The notes under the pieces are model-generated. The model saw only the letters and a list, made by a program, of their open reading frames with translations. It searched no databases and was not told the DNA's origin. A stretch of DNA of 16,252 nucleotides from positions 1 through 16,252 of the forward strand of contig JAJXZM010000567.1 in assembly GCA_021780055.1 (NCBI GenBank), read 5' to 3'. Below are positions 14,136-16,252 of this stretch, piece by piece; within the stretch, counting starts at the first letter, position 1, and every line of letters begins with the position of its first letter. Position numbers and translations under genes: made by a program. This DNA comes from Acidobacteriota bacterium. Its GTDB lineage: Bacteria; Acidobacteriota; Terriglobia; UBA7540.

Positions 14136-16252
14136 ATGAAACTCCGTATTCTGCTTGTCGCTCTGGCAATCGTTCTTGTCATCGTCGTTGTCTTTCGATT
14201 TGCGAAGCGGCCCGAAAAGGCCCAACAGCGTTCCCTCAATCTTCCTTCCAGCAAGTTGCTGTTGCGGCCAGCCCCTGGGCACCCGCAACCGACTAACTCT
14301 TTCCCGACTGCCGATGCCCTGAGTCCGGACGGCAAGTATCTCGCGATCCTGAACAACGGCTACGGAACCGAAGAATCCGATTTCCAGCAATCCATTGCGA
14401 TTCTCAACCTTGCGACGCACAAGGTTGTTGATTTCCCCGACTCCCGACTGGGGCAGCGTGCCGGGCAAACCTACTACCTCGGGCTGGCCTTCAGCAACGA
14501 CGGGAACAAACTCTACGCCTCGATTGCATCGCTGACGGACCCCACTGGCAAGAATCCCAACGATACCGGCAACGGCATTGCGGTCTACTCCTTTCAGGGC
14601 GGACAGTTGGCGTCGGAGAGTTTCATTAAGGTCCCGCTTGCGCCTCTTGCAGTCGGCAAGGAATCGATTACCGGGCCAAAGACTCTGCCGAAAGGCATGA
14701 CGGTTCCTTACCCCGCGGGGGTTGCTGTTCTTCCCGGCGCAGATGGAGAAAAACTGCTGGTGGCGGAAAATCTGGCTGACGATGCGGTTGTGCTGGACGT
14801 GAAAAGTGGCAAGATCCTGCAGCGATTTCCATTGAGCACGGCGTCTGTGGTGCCGGCTGCATTTCCGTACGGAGTGGTCGCAACGCGCGATGGGAAGACA
14901 GGTTTTTGCTCGCTGTGGAATGCCTCTGCCGTTGCTGAATTGAACCTTGAAACCGGAAAGGTAGTTCGGACCATCCCGCTGCTCGAACCGAAGTCTCCTG
15001 TTGCGCCTGGCTCTCATCCTACATCGATGTTGCTCAGCCCGGACCAGAAATACCTTTACGTGGTTCTTACCAACAGTGATCGTGTGGCCGTGGTTGATGT
15101 TGAAAAGGGCGAGATGGCCGGGTTGCTTTCCACTGAACTTCCCGAGCAGCAGTACGGAGGCAGCACGCCAGATGCGCTTGCACAGAGCGCGGATGGCAGA
15201 CAGTTGTTCGTGGCTGACGCTTCTGCCGATGCCGTTGCAGTGTTCGATATGAGCAATCTGGGCTCCCCAGCGCTCAGTATTTCTGAGCCGCAAAAGGCTG
15301 TGGGATTTATTCCCACGGAGTGGTATCCAACAGCTCTTGCCGCCACTGCAGACGATCTGATGATTGTTACTGGAAAAGGACAAGGGACGGGGCCCAACGC
15401 GGGGCCACTTGTAAAGGCGCGCCCGCGAGGGAAGGCGAAGTATCCTTACATCGCCGAGTTGCTGCACGGCTCGGTTGCCGTGGTGGGCATCGGTGATGTT
15501 CAATCCCGTCTGGCTGAGCTGACTCATGAGGTCGAGATCAGCAACCTGATGCAGGCAAGTCCGAAGGAAAAGACTCTCTTCAGCGGCGGCAAGAGTCCCA
15601 TTCGCCACGTGATTTACATCATCAAAGAGAACCGAACATACGACCAGATTTTCGGCGACCTGAAGCCTGGCAACGGCGATCCTTCTCTGTGCATGTATGG
15701 AGAGGACATTACTCCAAACGAGCACGCGCTGGCAAAGCAGTTTGGAGTGATCGACAATTTCTATTGCAGCGGTGAAGTTTCCGGTGACGGGCACGTATGG
15801 TCCACTGCCGCAATTACAAGCGACTACAATGAGAAGACGTGGGAGATTGGCTATCGAAGCAGGGAACGGACCTATGACTTTGAGGGGGAAGTCCTGGGTC
15901 ACAATCCACTGGCTGAGAACATTCCGGATGTTGACGATCCGGGCACGGGATACATCTGGGCCGATGCAGCCAGTCACGGGCTGACGCACCGCAACTACGG
16001 GGAGTTCGTCGCCACGCACTGGTGTGACGAAGGTCCGAGCGGGGCATCGCCCAAAGCCGGAACTCCGCTTACTTCGCAGGGCTCGTGCCGCCAGAAAGAT
16101 GTTCGCAAGGGCCAGCCTTTGCCCGCGAACGTCGGCGATCCTCGCGGGTCCGCCAGCCCCTGGCCATGGCCGGTTCCGATGATTGCTTTTGACGAGGCGA
16201 CCAAACCGGAGTTGCAAGGGCACTTTGATCCGAAATTCGCTGACTTCCGGCT
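14136..16252 (+). CDS. Membrane-anchored YVTN/YncE-like beta-propeller fused to PF04185-type phosphoesterase (3' end outside window)
   Basis: The frame stays open for 705 codons to the window edge. Residues about 4-21 (LRILLVALAIVLVIVVVF) form a signal anchor or uncleaved signal peptide, followed by basic residues. Residues about 60 to 460 contain propeller-like repeats, each with a SPDGKYLAI-type turn (63, 301; ADGRQLFVAD near 352) and beta strands such as DRVAVVDVEKG. From residue 487 the phosphoesterase domain begins: SPIRHVIYIIKENRTYDQIFG, with E498-N499 at the place of the metal-binding Glu-Asn of the acid phosphatase/phospholipase C superfamily, then GEVSGDGHVWSTAA near 547-560. The protein is probably extracytoplasmic. 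Substrate is unknown and the rest of the active site lies beyond the edge. ATG 14136 has AGGAG at 14123-14127, 8 bases upstream. Confidence 0.88.
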   Translation, partial: MKLRILLVALAIVLVIVVVFRFAKRPEKAQQRSLNLPSSKLLLRPAPGHPQPTNSFPTADALSPDGKYLAILNNGYGTEESDFQQSIAILNLATHKVVDFPDSRLGQRAGQTYYLGLAFSNDGNKLYASIASLTDPTGKNPNDTGNGIAVYSFQGGQLASESFIKVPLAPLAVGKESITGPKTLPKGMTVPYPAGVAVLPGADGEKLLVAENLADDAVVLDVKSGKILQRFPLSTASVVPAAFPYGVVATRDGKTGFCSLWNASAVAELNLETGKVVRTIPLLEPKSPVAPGSHPTSMLLSPDQKYLYVVLTNSDRVAVVDVEKGEMAGLLSTELPEQQYGGSTPDALAQSADGRQLFVADASADAVAVFDMSNLGSPALSISEPQKAVGFIPTEWYPTALAATADDLMIVTGKGQGTGPNAGPLVKARPRGKAKYPYIAELLHGSVAVVGIGDVQSRLAELTHEVEISNLMQASPKEKTLFSGGKSPIRHVIYIIKENRTYDQIFGDLKPGNGDPSLCMYGEDITPNEHALAKQFGVIDNFYCSGEVSGDGHVWSTAAITSDYNEKTWEIGYRSRERTYDFEGEVLGHNPLAENIPDVDDPGTGYIWADAASHGLTHRNYGEFVATHWCDEGPSGASPKAGTPLTSQGSCRQKDVRKGQPLPANVGDPRGSASPWPWPVPMIAFDEATKPELQGHFDPKFADFR

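Noticed and set aside
14076..16223. Long open frame of 715 codons on the minus strand
   Set aside because: It lies fully antisense to the propeller-phosphoesterase gene, which has recognisable motifs, a ribosome-binding site and a signal anchor. Its own translation shows no familiar motif and has no clear start site; it is a codon-bias shadow.
1..16252. CRISPR arrays, insertion sequences, tRNA or rRNA genes, phage genes
   Set aside because: I saw no regularly spaced repeats, no transposase-like frame, no tRNA-like fold and no rRNA; the region is conserved core genome.

Overview
The window is a bacterial ribosomal-protein super-operon (the S10-spc-alpha type cluster), read entirely on the + strand. 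It starts inside rplB (L2) and runs through rpsS, rplV, rpsC, rplP, rpmC, rpsQ, rplN, rplX, rplE, rpsN, rpsH, rplF, rplR, rpsE, rpmD, rplO, secY, adk, map, infA, rpmJ, rpsM, rpsK, rpsD, rpoA and rplQ. All 27 genes point the same way, with gaps of 0 to about 100 bases or short overlaps, and no RNA gene or mobile element interrupts them. A strong intrinsic terminator follows rplQ. After a gap of about 250 bases comes an unrelated, separately transcribed gene for a membrane-anchored YVTN/YncE-type beta-propeller fused to a PF04185-type phosphoesterase, which is open at the right edge.

The likely host is a moderately G+C-rich Gram-negative bacterium, most probably an Acidobacteriota member of the Terriglobia type. 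This is inference: it rests on secY-adk-map-infA-rpmJ-rpsM-rpsK-rpsD-rpoA-rplQ being contiguous, on the character of RpoA and IF-1, and on the propeller-phosphoesterase fusion, which I associate with that phylum. No 16S gene is present to confirm it.

Layout: 2-421 end of rplB; 432-3296 rest of the S10-like block up to rplN; 3296-7348 spc-like block from L24 to L15; 7345-10178 secY-adk-map, joining secretion, nucleotide metabolism and N-terminal processing to ribosome synthesis; 10216-13886 infA and the alpha block (L36, S13, S11, S4, RpoA, L17); 13887-14135 spacer with a long inverted repeat, the terminator and a weak promoter candidate; 14136-16252 the extracytoplasmic phosphoesterase gene.

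Most of the window is conserved core genome. The points worth a second look are a long Ala/Lys/Pro-rich tail on L30, a SecY insertion in the last periplasmic loop, an infA Shine-Dalgarno held in a hairpin loop far from its start codon, hairpins in most of the larger intergenic gaps, zinc-ligand (C+) forms of S4, S14, L24 and L36 together with a zinc-type adenylate kinase, frequent GTG/TTG starts, and a strong 9-bp inverted repeat just before the terminator. I found no convincing undescribed system.
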